Notes: generated by a model not told the origin, from the sequence alone. DNA of 64,000 bases from Prescottella equi (GCF_002094305.1 NZ_LWTX01000011.1:62001-126000); one strand, 5' to 3'; counted from the stretch's first letter, positions 51,297 to 64,000 are shown. Translations and numbers: made by a program.

Positions 51297-52787
51297 TCAT
51301 CCCCGCTCCTCGTCGACCAGCGCCGCCACGTCGATCTGTTCGGGCCACCGCATCGTCTCACCGGGGATGACGCGAACGCCATCGGCGATCAGCAGGACGG
51401 TGCCGTGGTCGTCGATGGTCACACGTGGATGCGTCGTGAAGACCGGTGTGCTGCTGACGGGTACGAGAGTGCGTCCGTCCAGGAGTGTGAACAGCCAGAA
51501 CTGACGTGTGCTCTCGCACGTGGCGGGCTCGGCCAGCGGCCACCACCCCGATCGCCCGGTTCCATCCGGCGGATGATCGGTGAACCACACGAACGGCCCC
51601 ACCCTGCCGCCGCCCCACAGCGCCTTCGGCAGCGTGTGGGACGCCCCGAGCGTCAGGTCCTCTCGGACGAGAGTCGCCCGGTCTCCGCCGAACAGTCGCA
51701 GCGGCGCCCCTGCAAGAAACATCCGATACTGCCGACCGGTCACGGTGAGAGCCGAGCCGATGGTCACCCCGCCATCCGGGGAGATGCTCACGAGTCGCAA
51801 CGCCGAGCCCTCGACCCGCACGGCGGCAACGAAACGATCGTCCTCCGCGACAACGGATATGACATGCCCTTCGGGTCCTGCGACGTCGATCCGATCGCGG
51901 TCGGGTTCGTGCACGACCCATCTGCCGTCCGGACGGCAGACCAATAGCGTCTCCCCCAGCACCGCCGCCACCTGCACGTCGGTGTCGTCGACCTGGGTCG
52001 GGGATTCGCCCTGCTCGCAACGAAACACCCCGTCAGCGCCGGTGACCCAGCATCCACTGGGGGTAGCCCAGATACGGCGTGACTTCCCGATCGCGGCCGG
52101 CAGGACGTGCTCGCCCACAACGTGATCGGCGCCGAAACTCACCACCAGCGGCAGCGAACTGTCGGCGGCCCAGAGCACCCCGCCGGCCGCGGACACGTCG
52201 CCGGGGACGATGCTCGGTCGAGCCGGCAACTCCGGGACGTCGTCGAGGTCGAGGTCGACCAGGGCTCCGACGTCACCGTCGGCCTCGTCGCTCTCGCTCT
52301 CGAACAGCGCGTCCCGGTCGAAGAACCGCGGCGCCGCGTCGACGTCCCGCAGCCGCCGATGTCCCGGCACGATCTCCCAGCCGCCCGGAGTCCTGCGGCG
52401 GAAACGTGCGCTGACGATCCGGACACGGGTGACACGGCCGCGAACCCGGCCGTCGTCGTTCCCCAGGACTCCGTAGAACCTTCCGGTGAGTTCGACCCGC
52501 CCGGTCAGCGGCCGAAAACCCCGCCACGACGCGGTCCAGCCGTCGCCGCGCAATAGCCCGGACCATTCCCAGCTGCGCGGGGTGTCCTCGCCCGTGTACT
52601 GCCGGATCGGGGGCCGGGTACTCGGTTCCAACGGCACCCGCACCGTCACCACGTCACCGGCGGACTCGGGCAGTTCGACGAATCGAAGCGGGAACGACAT
52701 CACCTCCCCGACCCGCGGGGGCGCGATCTCACCGTCCTCGATCGCAATCTCTTCGATCTGAACGACAAGCGTTCGACGGCTCGTCAT
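51297..52787 (-). CDS. Uncharacterised protein, paralogue of the gene at 24810-26078
   Basis: 496 residues, soluble. Shares in order with the 422-residue paralogue: GDGWTASWRGFRPLTGRVEL, VRGRVTRVRIVSARF, LVDLDLDDVPEL and GCWVTGADGVFRCEQ. The second half has repeated strand-turn motifs (GRWVVHEPDRDRI, PLRLFGGDRATLVRED) consistent with a beta-propeller, and extends about 70 residues further than the paralogue. ATG at 52787 with AAAGG upstream. No enzyme motif identified. Confidence 0.75.
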   Translation of the reverse strand: MTSRRTLVVQIEEIAIEDGEIAPPRVGEVMSFPLRFVELPESAGDVVTVRVPLEPSTRPPIRQYTGEDTPRSWEWSGLLRGDGWTASWRGFRPLTGRVELTGRFYGVLGNDDGRVRGRVTRVRIVSARFRRRTPGGWEIVPGHRRLRDVDAAPRFFDRDALFESESDEADGDVGALVDLDLDDVPELPARPSIVPGDVSAAGGVLWAADSSLPLVVSFGADHVVGEHVLPAAIGKSRRIWATPSGCWVTGADGVFRCEQGESPTQVDDTDVQVAAVLGETLLVCRPDGRWVVHEPDRDRIDVAGPEGHVISVVAEDDRFVAAVRVEGSALRLVSISPDGGVTIGSALTVTGRQYRMFLAGAPLRLFGGDRATLVREDLTLGASHTLPKALWGGGRVGPFVWFTDHPPDGTGRSGWWPLAEPATCESTRQFWLFTLLDGRTLVPVSSTPVFTTHPRVTIDDHGTVLLIADGVRVIPGETMRWPEQIDVAALVDEERG

Positions 52788-52858
52788 GAGCCTTTCTGCA
52801 CTGTAGCCATGTGGCCGATGGTAGCGGCTGTCGGCGCCGCGCAAAGGGAGCTTCCGGG

Positions 52859-53227
52859 TCAGGCCCCGCCAATCCGGGCCGTCGCCTTGACCTCCACGAG
52901 AACGCCGGGCATACCGAGGGCCGCCACGCCCACCGCAGTCCACGCGGGCCGGGCGCCGTTCTGGAAGCGTGCCTTCGCGGCCATGAACTCCGTCATGTGC
53001 TGCGGGAAGTCGACGTGGAAGCTGATGAGTTCCACCAGATCCGCCGGCGCCGCACCGTGTTCGGCGAGCAATTTGCCGATCGTCTCGAACGCGAGGTCGT
53101 ACTGCCGCGTCGGATCGGCGGGGGCGCTCCCGTCCGCCTCGAGCCCGACCTGGCCGGAGCAGAACAGCAGGTCGCCGCTGCGCACCGCGTTCGAGTAGCC
53201 GTACTCTTCTTCCCAATTCTTCGACAC
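52859..53227 (-). CDS. RidA family protein
   Basis: 122 residues, standard RidA length: SGDLLFCSGQVGLEADG, QYDLAFETIGKLLAEHGA and the C-terminal LVEVKATA. The equivalent of the catalytic Arg105 of E. coli RidA is not obvious (RPAWTAVGVAALGMPGVLVEV contains Arg near the right place). GTG at 53227 opens (V)SKNWEEEYGYSNAV. It follows the carboxyltransferase gene by 23 bp, so likely an operon with it. Confidence 0.85.
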   Translation of the reverse strand: MSKNWEEEYGYSNAVRSGDLLFCSGQVGLEADGSAPADPTRQYDLAFETIGKLLAEHGAAPADLVELISFHVDFPQHMTEFMAAKARFQNGARPAWTAVGVAALGMPGVLVEVKATARIGGA

Positions 53228-53250
53228 GTCGTGTTCCTTTCGATTCCAGG

Positions 53251-54771
53251 TCAGCGCAGGTAGCCGTGGTGCGTGACGGGTTCGGCGGCGCCGTCCCGAA
53301 CGCTCGCGTCCAGCCCGCGGATCAGGGTGTTCCGCAACTCCCGCGGGTCGATGACGTCGTCGTAGAACAGCGTCTGCGCCAACGCCCACGGCCCTGACGC
53401 CTCGTTCTCGACGAGAGCCCGGCGGGTGTCGTCGTCCTCCTTCGCGGTGCGTCCACCGACGTCGGCGGGGATGCCGCCGAGCGTGACCGCGGGGAAGGCG
53501 AGCGTCATCGTCTGGTTGTCGTAGGGATTGGCGCCCATCACCGAACTGCCGAACCCGAACGCCTTGCGTACCGTCACGTGGAACTTCGGTGTCCGCAACC
53601 GGTGCTGCGCGGCGAACATGCGAGCACTCGCCTTGAGGATCCCGGCCTTCTCGGATGCGCTGCCCGCCATCACACCCGGGTTGTCGGCGAGGAACAGCAC
53701 CGGCAGGTGGAAGGCGCCCGCGAGTTGGAGGAAGGCCGCCGCTTTGTCCGCGGCCGCCACCGTCACCGCGCCCGCCGTCACCGTCGGCTGGTTCGCGACG
53801 ACCGCGACGGCATGTCCACCGATGCGCACCAGCGCGGTGATGATCGACGTCCCGTACGTCGGCTGAATCTCGGTGACGGTGCCCGCGTCCGCGACGGCCG
53901 CGAGCATCGCCCGCATGTCGTAGGGTCGCTTCTGGTTGACCGGGACCAGGTCGAGCAGTTCCGGTAGAGCCCGCTCCCCCACGTCGTGGTTGCCTCCGTC
54001 CGGCCCCACCCACGGTGGCCGCTGCCACGCGCTGCTCGGGAAATACGACAGGTACCGGCGGGCCAGCGCCAGCGCGGCGTCGTCGGACTCCGCGAGGTTG
54101 TGCGCCACACCCGACGTGTCGATCGCGACCTGCGGACCGCCGAGCGTCTGTTTGTCGATCTGCTCGCCGGTGGAAGCGGCGACCAGTGGCGGGCCCGCGG
54201 TGAACAGCGCGCCGTGCCCACCGACCATGATCACGAAGTCCGAGAGCGGCGCAGCGAGCGCGCCGTGTCCGGCCGACGGACCCGTCACGATCGCAACGGT
54301 GGGCACCAGCCCCGACAGATCGGCCATCGCCTGAAGGTCGTTGGGCGCGGGACGGTTCCGCTCGAGCGCATTGGTGGCGCGATGTCCGGCACCCTCGAGC
54401 ATCATCACGAGCGGCGTCCGGTTGCGCAGCGCGAGCTGCGCGGCTCGAGTGCGCTTGGATGCGGCCGCGGTGCCGATCGACCCGCCGGCGACGGTGAAGT
54501 CCTCGGCGCCGACCATCACCGGCCGCCCGTCGATCGTCCCGGACCCGGCGACGAAGGCGTCCGCGGGAATGGCGGGATCACCTGTGAGCGGCCCCAACTC
54601 GACGAAGGATTCCGGATCCAGCAGACCGGCGACACGGCTGCGGGCGTCGAGGCGCCCCGTCGCCCGGTACCGCGCGAGTTTGTCGGCGCCGCCCATCGCC
54701 CGGGCCGCCGCCCTCCGCTCGGCCAGTTGCTCGAGCAGCGGCGCCCAGTCGGCGCCGTTTCCCGCATTCAC
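53251..54771 (-). CDS. Acyl-CoA carboxylase carboxyltransferase (beta) subunit-like protein
   Basis: 506 residues of the carboxyltransferase fold (propionyl/acetyl/methylcrotonyl-CoA carboxylase beta). N-lobe GAEDFTVAGGSIGTAAASKRTR and oxyanion-type GGHGALFTAGP; C-lobe LADNPGVMAG and RKAFGFGSSVMG, ending in PREL-NTLIRGL. It would transfer CO2 from biotin to an acyl-CoA, but no biotin carboxylase or BCCP gene is near. The GTG at 54771 follows a GGAGG-type SD. Upstream frame to 54855 is not conserved-looking. Confidence 0.85.
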   Translation of the reverse strand: MNAGNGADWAPLLEQLAERRAAARAMGGADKLARYRATGRLDARSRVAGLLDPESFVELGPLTGDPAIPADAFVAGSGTIDGRPVMVGAEDFTVAGGSIGTAAASKRTRAAQLALRNRTPLVMMLEGAGHRATNALERNRPAPNDLQAMADLSGLVPTVAIVTGPSAGHGALAAPLSDFVIMVGGHGALFTAGPPLVAASTGEQIDKQTLGGPQVAIDTSGVAHNLAESDDAALALARRYLSYFPSSAWQRPPWVGPDGGNHDVGERALPELLDLVPVNQKRPYDMRAMLAAVADAGTVTEIQPTYGTSIITALVRIGGHAVAVVANQPTVTAGAVTVAAADKAAAFLQLAGAFHLPVLFLADNPGVMAGSASEKAGILKASARMFAAQHRLRTPKFHVTVRKAFGFGSSVMGANPYDNQTMTLAFPAVTLGGIPADVGGRTAKEDDDTRRALVENEASGPWALAQTLFYDDVIDPRELRNTLIRGLDASVRDGAAEPVTHHGYLR

Positions 54772-54942
54772 CCTCGACCCTCCTCGACACCGAGTGAGCC
54801 GGGTCACGTCGACGACCGGCGAGGTGAATGTACGAAGGAACGCGGGGGCCTGCAACAGACGCCCCCACTCACCGGAAACGGCGGACGACCAACCCCCGAG
54901 GGGCTACGCCGGGCGCCGCCGCGCGAGCGCACGCGGCGGCAC

Positions 54943-56745
<1,803 letters not shown>

Positions 56746-56968
56746 GTCGGTCCCTTCAGCGTGTGCGTCGAGCCGGGCCTGCACACGAGTCGGCGGCCTC
56801 GGCGAACTTTGTCACCGAGGCAAACACAGATGACGGCAAGGTGCTGGGCACCGGTCCCACGCGATCGTTCCGACCTGCGATTTCGTTCCACGTCAGTGAC
56901 GATTCGAACAATCGTCGGCAAACCGAGAGCCGGATCGCGTCCCCGCCCGTCCGGGTGCCGAGACGCCG

Positions 56969-57012
56969 CGTGCGCGCCCGCCCCGGCCGGAAGGCCGGTG
57001 CGAGCGCGCACG
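56969..57012. terminator. Compound hairpin after ask-asd
   Basis: Outer arms CGTGCGCGC (56969-56977) and GCGCGCACG (57004-57012) enclose an inner 6-bp stem CCGGCC/GGCCGG with a GGAA loop. It lies 19 bp beyond the asd stop. The rest of the 286 bases up to the BCCT start carries no gene I can support. Confidence 0.65.
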
Positions 57013-57031
57013 CAGGAAGGGACCGGGCGAG

Positions 57032-59334
<2,303 letters not shown>

Positions 59335-59469
59335 GCGTGTGTACCTCCGGTTAGATGGATTGATGCAGTCCAGTTGTCGAGCTTACCGAGGGGTGTCCGC
59401 GTCAGTGCAGGGCGTCCTCACCAAGCGTTCGCACGACGACTGCCGCGGACAGGTGGCAGCATCGCCGCC

Positions 59470-60666
59470 GTGGACATCACCCGCCGCTTGACCACGCGCC
59501 CCACCGAGGAGCGCGCATCCGTCTCACCTCTCGAGCTCTTCTTCGACCTGGTGTTCGTCTTCGCGATCACCAGAGTCACCGATCTCATGGCCGACGATCC
59601 CACAGGCATCAACCTCCTGCACGGCATCCTCGTGATGGCGGTCCTGTGGTGGAGCTGGGTCGGCTACTCCTGGGTGGCCAATCTCGTGCGTGCCGACGAG
59701 GGCGTCGTCCGCCTGGTCATGCTCGCGGCGATGTCGGCGGTGTTCGTCGTCGCGCTCACCATTCCGGAGGCCTTCGACGACCTGCCCGGCGGACTCGACG
59801 GCCCGATGGTCTTCGCGCTCGGCTACTTCGCGGTCCGCCTGCTGCACATCCTGGTGTTCCTGGTGATCAGCAAGGACGATGCGCAGCTGCGCGGGCAGGT
59901 CAAACGGTTCGTGCCGTCGATGCTGACCGGCACGACGTTCCTGCTGATCGCGTCGCAGGTCACGGGACCGTGGCAGACGGTGTTGTGGTTCCTCGCGCTG
60001 GCCGGCGACTATTTGGGCACGCTCGTCGGCGGGCTCGACTGGCGGCTGCGTTCGGTGAGCCACTTCGCGGAACGCCACGGCCTGTTCGTCATCATCGCGC
60101 TGGGCGAGTCGATCGTCTCGATCGGTATCGGCGTGGCGACCCTGCCGATCACCTGGGCGATCATCGTCGCGTCACTGCTCGGGCTCGCGGTGTCGTCACT
60201 GCTGTGGTGGGCGTACTTCGACGTGACGTCGCTGATGGTCGAGCACGCGTTCGAGGAGGCTCGAGGCCGACGCCGCATCCAGATCGCGCAGCGTTGCTAC
60301 AGCTACGCCCACCTTCCGATGGTGATCGGCGTCGTGATGCTCTCCCTCGGGCTCAAGAAGATCCTCTACTACGTCGGCGACGGCAACCACCACCGGCTCA
60401 CCGACCCGCTGCAGGGCTGGCCGCTCGTGGCCCTGTTCGGCGGTGCAGCGCTGTACCTCGCGGCGCTGGTCGTCTTCAAGCTGTACGGGGTGGGCGCGTT
60501 CAGCGTTCCGCGGACCGTCACCGTCGTCGTCCTGGTGGCGCTGATCCCGGTGGTGTGGCACCTACCGGCCCTCGTCACGCTCGGCATCCTCACCGCGGTG
60601 CTGCTACTCCTCATCGCCTACGAGACGCGCGCGTTCGCGGAGAGTCGACGCACCATCCGAGCCTGA
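59470..60666 (+). CDS. Low temperature requirement protein A (LtrA)-like membrane protein
   Basis: 398 residues with about 11 helices. Family hallmarks: ELFFDLVFVFAITRVTDLM near the start, HFAERHGLFVIIALGESIVSIGIG in the middle and YSYAHLPMVIGVVMLSLGLK. LtrA was named in Listeria; its molecular role is unknown. The GTG at 59470 opens (V)DITRRLTTRPTEERASVSPLELFF; the longer frame is antisense to ask. Divergent from ask. Confidence 0.88.
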   Translation: MDITRRLTTRPTEERASVSPLELFFDLVFVFAITRVTDLMADDPTGINLLHGILVMAVLWWSWVGYSWVANLVRADEGVVRLVMLAAMSAVFVVALTIPEAFDDLPGGLDGPMVFALGYFAVRLLHILVFLVISKDDAQLRGQVKRFVPSMLTGTTFLLIASQVTGPWQTVLWFLALAGDYLGTLVGGLDWRLRSVSHFAERHGLFVIIALGESIVSIGIGVATLPITWAIIVASLLGLAVSSLLWWAYFDVTSLMVEHAFEEARGRRRIQIAQRCYSYAHLPMVIGVVMLSLGLKKILYYVGDGNHHRLTDPLQGWPLVALFGGAALYLAALVVFKLYGVGAFSVPRTVTVVVLVALIPVVWHLPALVTLGILTAVLLLLIAYETRAFAESRRTIRA

Positions 60667-60669
60667 GCG

Positions 60670-61200
60670 TCAGATCAGGGCCACCACGTTCCGCACCACG
60701 AACAACGCGCCGAAACCGAAGAAGACAGTGAGCGTGAGCGGCCGCTCGTGCGCGATCATCCACTCCTTGACCGCGGAGAGCGCGCTCTTCGCACGGTCTC
60801 CGAACGCCAGGTAGACGCCGACCGGGACGAGGAAGTCGAGGCCCGCCGCGAGGAGTAGAAGCACCGTCCCGAAAACCGCCGTCCCGGGCGTGGTGTCGGC
60901 GACGGCGATCACGGTCGTTCCGGAGATCATGATCGCCAGATTCGGGTTCACGATCGACAGGGCGGCGCCCATGATGAACGCTCCGCGCGGCTTCGCGTTG
61001 GAGAGTTGCTGCATCCATTCCGGCCCGATGTCCGACGGCGACCGTCGCCGGACCAGTTGTCCCACACCGAAGGCGACGAAGATCAGACCGACGCCAGACC
61101 CGCCCAGTGACTGACGTCTCCGGAGCGCGACGTGTCGTGGGTCGCGCCCCCGAGCAATACCGCGCCGCCGATCGCGGTGTACGCGACCACTGTCGTTCTG
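60670..61200 (-). pseudogene. Decayed GAP-family (Sap-like) membrane protein, 3' remnant
   Basis: The C-terminal part (IFVAFGVGQLVRRRSPSD, GRAFIMG-like GAFIMGAALSIVNPNLAI, FLVPVGVYLAFGDRAKSAL, the final helix) matches the C-half of GAP/Sap proteins of the LysE-like superfamily. The preceding helix TVVAYTAIGGAVLLGG is encoded in another frame and runs into TGA at about 61092-61094, so a frameshift lies near 61095. The 5' half is missing and the remnant is joined at about 61200 to a SulP fragment. Not expected to be functional. Confidence 0.8.
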
Positions 61201-61917
61201 AGGTTCCGTGGGCCGTCGCACCCCTCGTGCCACCGCGACGGTTTCCAGGAACGCCATCACCGAGATCGCCAGCGCCCCCGGCAGGAGATCCACGACATCG
61301 TGCAGTGAGGGTACCCCAGGAAGCGGGATCCCTTGTGGAACTTCGGCAATGAGCGCGACACCTCGATCACGGTGGCCAGTGAAAGCGATCAGCGCGATAC
61401 CGGCCGCCACCACGATGAGCGGACCCGGAACGCGCGGCACCAGCCGCCCCATCGCGAGCAGCGCCGCGACGGACACGATCGACAGCACCACCGTCGCACC
61501 GTTGGCGTCGCCGACCTGCCGCAGCACCCCGTTCAGCACGTGGAAGAAGCCGGTGGCATCCGGATCACCGGGTACCCCGAGCAGTTTCGGCAGCTGACTC
61601 GCCGCGACGGTCGACCCGACTCCGGCCTTGATTCCGGACATCGTTGCCTCGCTGATGTTCTCGATGATCGCGCCCAGTCGCAGCACGCGAGCTGCGACTG
61701 AGGATCAGACCGACCATCAGCGTCAGCGTCATCAGGGCGGCACCAAGCAGGTGTAGAGGCCGATCTGCACCGGCATGTCGGCGATCGTCGCGTACGCCAT
61801 GGCCTGCGGGATCACCACCGCGCCGGCGCTGAGGCCCGCGACGAGGTCCGCGCGGAGCCACGTCCTCCGATAACCGACGAGCGTGGGCGCGAGCACCGTC
61901 TCCCGAGTTGCCGTCAC
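61200..61917 (-). pseudogene. Decayed second SulP anion transporter
   Basis: Starts as a good gene: GTG at 61917 overlapping the stop of the intact SulP gene (GTGA), then RADLVAGLSAGAVVIPQAMAYA...QIGLYTCLV, typical helix 1-2 of SulP. About 45-50 residues (helices 3-4) are then missing and the frame meets TGA at 61732. The next segment (LMTLTLMVGLIL) is in another frame, and ENISEATMSGIKAGVG onward in a third after a frameshift near 61690, beside an inverted repeat. It stops abruptly at about 61200 where GAP sequence begins, lacking the last helices and STAS domain. Confidence 0.85.
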
Positions 61918-63602
61918 GGGCTCTCGCCCACTGCGCTGTCGGCCAGCGCGTCGGCGACGGTCGCGTAGACGCCGACCGAGCCACTTCGCCGGAGCGTGTC
62001 ACGGAACTGGCCGATGTCCCTGGCGACCCGGAGGTCGATCCCCCTCTGCGACAGGGTGTTACGCAGCTGCACCAGCATCTCGGCGGCGGTGACGTCCACG
62101 TAGGGCGATGTCTCGGCGTCCAGCACCACCAAACGCGTCCGCTCGGTGCACAGGTCCTCGATCCGGTCCTTGACGTGATCGCAGTTCGCGAAGAACAGTC
62201 CGGCCTCCACACGCACGACGAGCACGTCGGGGCGGGTCGGCAACTCCGGGTGCCTCTCCGTGTCGACCCACAGGGTGCCCTGCTTGGCGAGGCGCGCGAC
62301 GTGCGGCCGGGAGGCGCGGTACAGCAGGAGCAGCATCGACACCCCGATGCCGATCACCAGTCCGGGCAGGGTGTCGAAGAACAGCACTCCGGCCATCGCC
62401 GCGATCGCCGCCGCGAAGTCCGCCCTGGCCGCGTGGCCGTAGATCCGGCCCAGGCGCGCCGTCCACACCCCGTACAGCCGGCGCAGTGCGGCAATGTCGA
62501 CGAGTTCGATCACGGCCGCGATCACGACGGCCGCGAGAGTCGCCTCGGGTAGCTTCTCGAACAGTCCGGTGAGGAACAGCAAGGTCAGGATCGTCAGCAC
62601 CGACACCATGAGGCCGCTCACCTGCGACTTCGCTCCGGCACCACCGTTGACGGCAGTCTTGGAGAGGCTGCCGTTGACCACCATGCCCGACGCCAGCCCG
62701 GCGCCCACGTTGGATGCGCCCAGACCGAGGAGTTCACGGTTGGCGTCCACCTCGTAGCCGGCCTTCGCCGCGTACGTCTTGGCGGCCCCGAGGCCTTCCG
62801 CGAACCCGATCAGCAGCACGCCCACCGCCGGACCGAGCAGGTCGACGTAGTCGTCGAACCCGATACCGTCCGGCAGGCCCACGGCCGGCAGGCCGGCGTC
62901 GATGTGACCGACGATGTCGACGCCCTTGTCGTCGAGGCCGAGCAGGGACACGGCCCCGATTCCCACCAGTACGGCGAGCAGGGAGCCGGGCACGAGAGGT
63001 AGCCAACGCTTGAAACCGAGCACCACCGCCAGGCTGAGGACACCGATGAGGAGGGTGCGCCACTGGGTGTCTCCGAGCCGGGTGATGACGCCCCACGCCT
63101 GTTCGAAGAAGTTGCCGCCGGACTTCTCGACCCCGAAGAGCTTGGGCACCTGGCCGATCACGATCGTGAGCGCCAGGCCGACGATGAATCCCTTCAGCAC
63201 CGGTTCGGAGATGAAGGAGGCGACGAAGCCCAGCCGGATCAAGCCGGCGAGCAGGCCGACCAGGCCGGTCGCAATCGCCAGGACGGCCGACAGCGCGATG
63301 TACCTGCCGCCGTCCGCGCCGGCCAGCGGCGCGACGATCGCCGCCGACAGCGCCGCGGTCGCCGACATCGGCCCCACGACGAGATATCGTGAACTACCCA
63401 CGGCCGCATAGAGAATCAAGGAAGGAACGGCAGCGTAGAGACCGACGACGGGTGGTACACCGGCGATCGACGCGTAGGCGAGCGCCTCGGGGACGAGCAC
63501 GGCCCACACCGTCAGTCCCGCCACCACGTCCGGCCTGATCCAGCCTCGCCGATAGTGCTGCAGCGAGGTGAACACGGGCCAGTTCCGGGTCGGGGGCGTC
63601 AC
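61914..63602 (-). CDS. SulP family sulfate/anion transporter with STAS domain
   Basis: 562 residues: about 10-12 helices with the SulP signature region PEALAYASIAGVPPVVGLYA, then FVASFISEPVLKGFIVGLA, and a cytosolic STAS domain from about residue 440 (VRVEAGLFFANCDHVKDRIEDL, VVLDAETSPYVDVTAAEML). Likely proton-coupled import of sulfate or bicarbonate. The GTG at 63602 opens (V)TPPTRNWPVFTSLQHYRRGW; the longer frame is antisense to the sulfatase. Divergent from the arylsulfatase, consistent with a sulfur-scavenging locus. Confidence 0.92.
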   Translation of the reverse strand: MTPPTRNWPVFTSLQHYRRGWIRPDVVAGLTVWAVLVPEALAYASIAGVPPVVGLYAAVPSLILYAAVGSSRYLVVGPMSATAALSAAIVAPLAGADGGRYIALSAVLAIATGLVGLLAGLIRLGFVASFISEPVLKGFIVGLALTIVIGQVPKLFGVEKSGGNFFEQAWGVITRLGDTQWRTLLIGVLSLAVVLGFKRWLPLVPGSLLAVLVGIGAVSLLGLDDKGVDIVGHIDAGLPAVGLPDGIGFDDYVDLLGPAVGVLLIGFAEGLGAAKTYAAKAGYEVDANRELLGLGASNVGAGLASGMVVNGSLSKTAVNGGAGAKSQVSGLMVSVLTILTLLFLTGLFEKLPEATLAAVVIAAVIELVDIAALRRLYGVWTARLGRIYGHAARADFAAAIAAMAGVLFFDTLPGLVIGIGVSMLLLLYRASRPHVARLAKQGTLWVDTERHPELPTRPDVLVVRVEAGLFFANCDHVKDRIEDLCTERTRLVVLDAETSPYVDVTAAEMLVQLRNTLSQRGIDLRVARDIGQFRDTLRRSGSVGVYATVADALADSAVGESP

Positions 63603-63720
63603 GTCGCCATCGTGTCCGGTTCCGGCCCGCCGTTCTTCACACGCGGTGGGTGAAGCGCGGACGGTCGCAGATTCCGACGATGAGGGCATCACGCTTCGCG
63701 CAGGGAACGGAGGATCGGGA

Positions 63721-64000
63721 ATGGCCAAGGAATTCGACGGCACCATCAACCTGGACGTACGGGATTCGGTCTCGGACTGGGACGCCTTTCTCCCGGACAA
63801 GGCGCCGCAGGGCGCCCCCAACGTTCGCGTCGTGCTGTACGACGACACCGGGATGGCAGCGTGAACCCCGTACGGGGGACGCATCTCGATGCCGACGATG
63901 GACCGCCTCGCCGAGAACGGCCTGACGTACACCCTGTGGCACACCACCGCGTTGTGTTCGCCGACGCGCTCGACGTTCCTGACCGGACGAAATCACCATC
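63721..64000 (+). pseudogene. Arylsulfatase interrupted by an in-frame TGA (3' end outside window)
   Basis: Good start: GGAGG 7 bases before ATG 63721, then FDGTINLDVRDSVSDWDAF and VRVVLYDDTGMAA, the normal N-terminus of a large actinobacterial arylsulfatase. Codon 48 (63862-63864) is TGA; the same frame continues [20 protein letters not shown] and reaches [16 protein letters not shown], whose CxPxR (Cys codon 63955-63957) is the formylglycine motif. A Trp (TGG) is expected at the TGA, so a single G-to-A change would explain it. Broken gene, readthrough or sequencing error cannot be told apart here. Confidence 0.8.

Noticed and set aside
60670-61686. A 338-residue protein
   Set aside because: It is a chance in-frame reading across SulP and GAP fragments with an out-of-frame patch (HRDRRRGIARGRDPRH) at the joint; treated as two pseudogenes.

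Overview
The window is high-GC actinobacterial DNA, most likely from a mycolate-containing genus of the Rhodococcus/Prescottella type. The evidence is a PASTA-tailed PonA2-like penicillin-binding protein near a GatB/YqeY protein, a metallophosphoesterase and tRNA-Pro (an order known from mycobacteria), a Tat-exported cholesterol oxidase with a KstR-type operator, an IdeR-like iron box, a furA-catalase pair with a mycobacterial-style leaderless promoter, nested alpha/beta aspartokinase genes, and a CgArsR-like arsenic locus. I saw no rRNA, CRISPR array, IS element, prophage or replication origin, and no stretch over 300 bases lacks a gene.

Layout. 1-5.7 kb: ponA2 end, small stress-type genes, YqeY, phosphoesterase, tRNA-Pro. 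5.7-11.6 kb: a LysR regulator divergent from permease, N-acyl-D-amino-acid deacylase, FAD oxidase and RidA, which reads as a catabolic operon. 11.7-18 kb: iron-siderophore binding lipoprotein, hydrolase, small envelope proteins, cholesterol oxidase. 18-24.7 kb: DUF457 membrane protein, MFS transporter coupled to a PLP decarboxylase, micro-ORFs, katA-furA. 24.8-32.5 kb: an orphan protein with a paralogue near 52 kb, a SRPBCC protein, TetR/SDR and IclR units, a membrane-anchored hydrolase behind a BlaI-like palindrome, AI-2E and DUF1269 proteins. 32.6-39.3 kb: a tightly overlapped run of GCS2-type ligase, AsnB-type amidotransferase, S9 peptidase and M20 amidohydrolase, plus a methyltransferase; this is the best candidate for an uncharacterised biosynthetic system. 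39.5-42.9 kb: an arsenic island (two ArsR, ArsI/CadI, ArsC, Acr3) with shared operator sequences and an embedded 42-residue acidic micro-protein. 42.9-54.8 kb: multicopper oxidase, C-C bond hydrolase, CLC-like channel, YihY-type protein, ShbA/SigD-like sigma factor, secreted proteins, carboxyltransferase plus RidA. 54.9-59.4 kb: BCCT transporter and asd-ask. 59.5-64 kb: LtrA-like protein, a decayed SulP gene fused to a decayed GAP-family gene, an intact SulP transporter, and a divergent arylsulfatase interrupted by an in-frame TGA where a tryptophan is expected.

Regulation visible in the sequence includes an IdeR-like box over the promoter of the iron-binding lipoprotein, a KstR-type box before the cholesterol oxidase, related ArsR-type sites, and several genes whose -10 hexamer sits 6-7 bases before the start codon, implying leaderless transcripts. 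All family names are from reading motifs by eye; no database search was possible.
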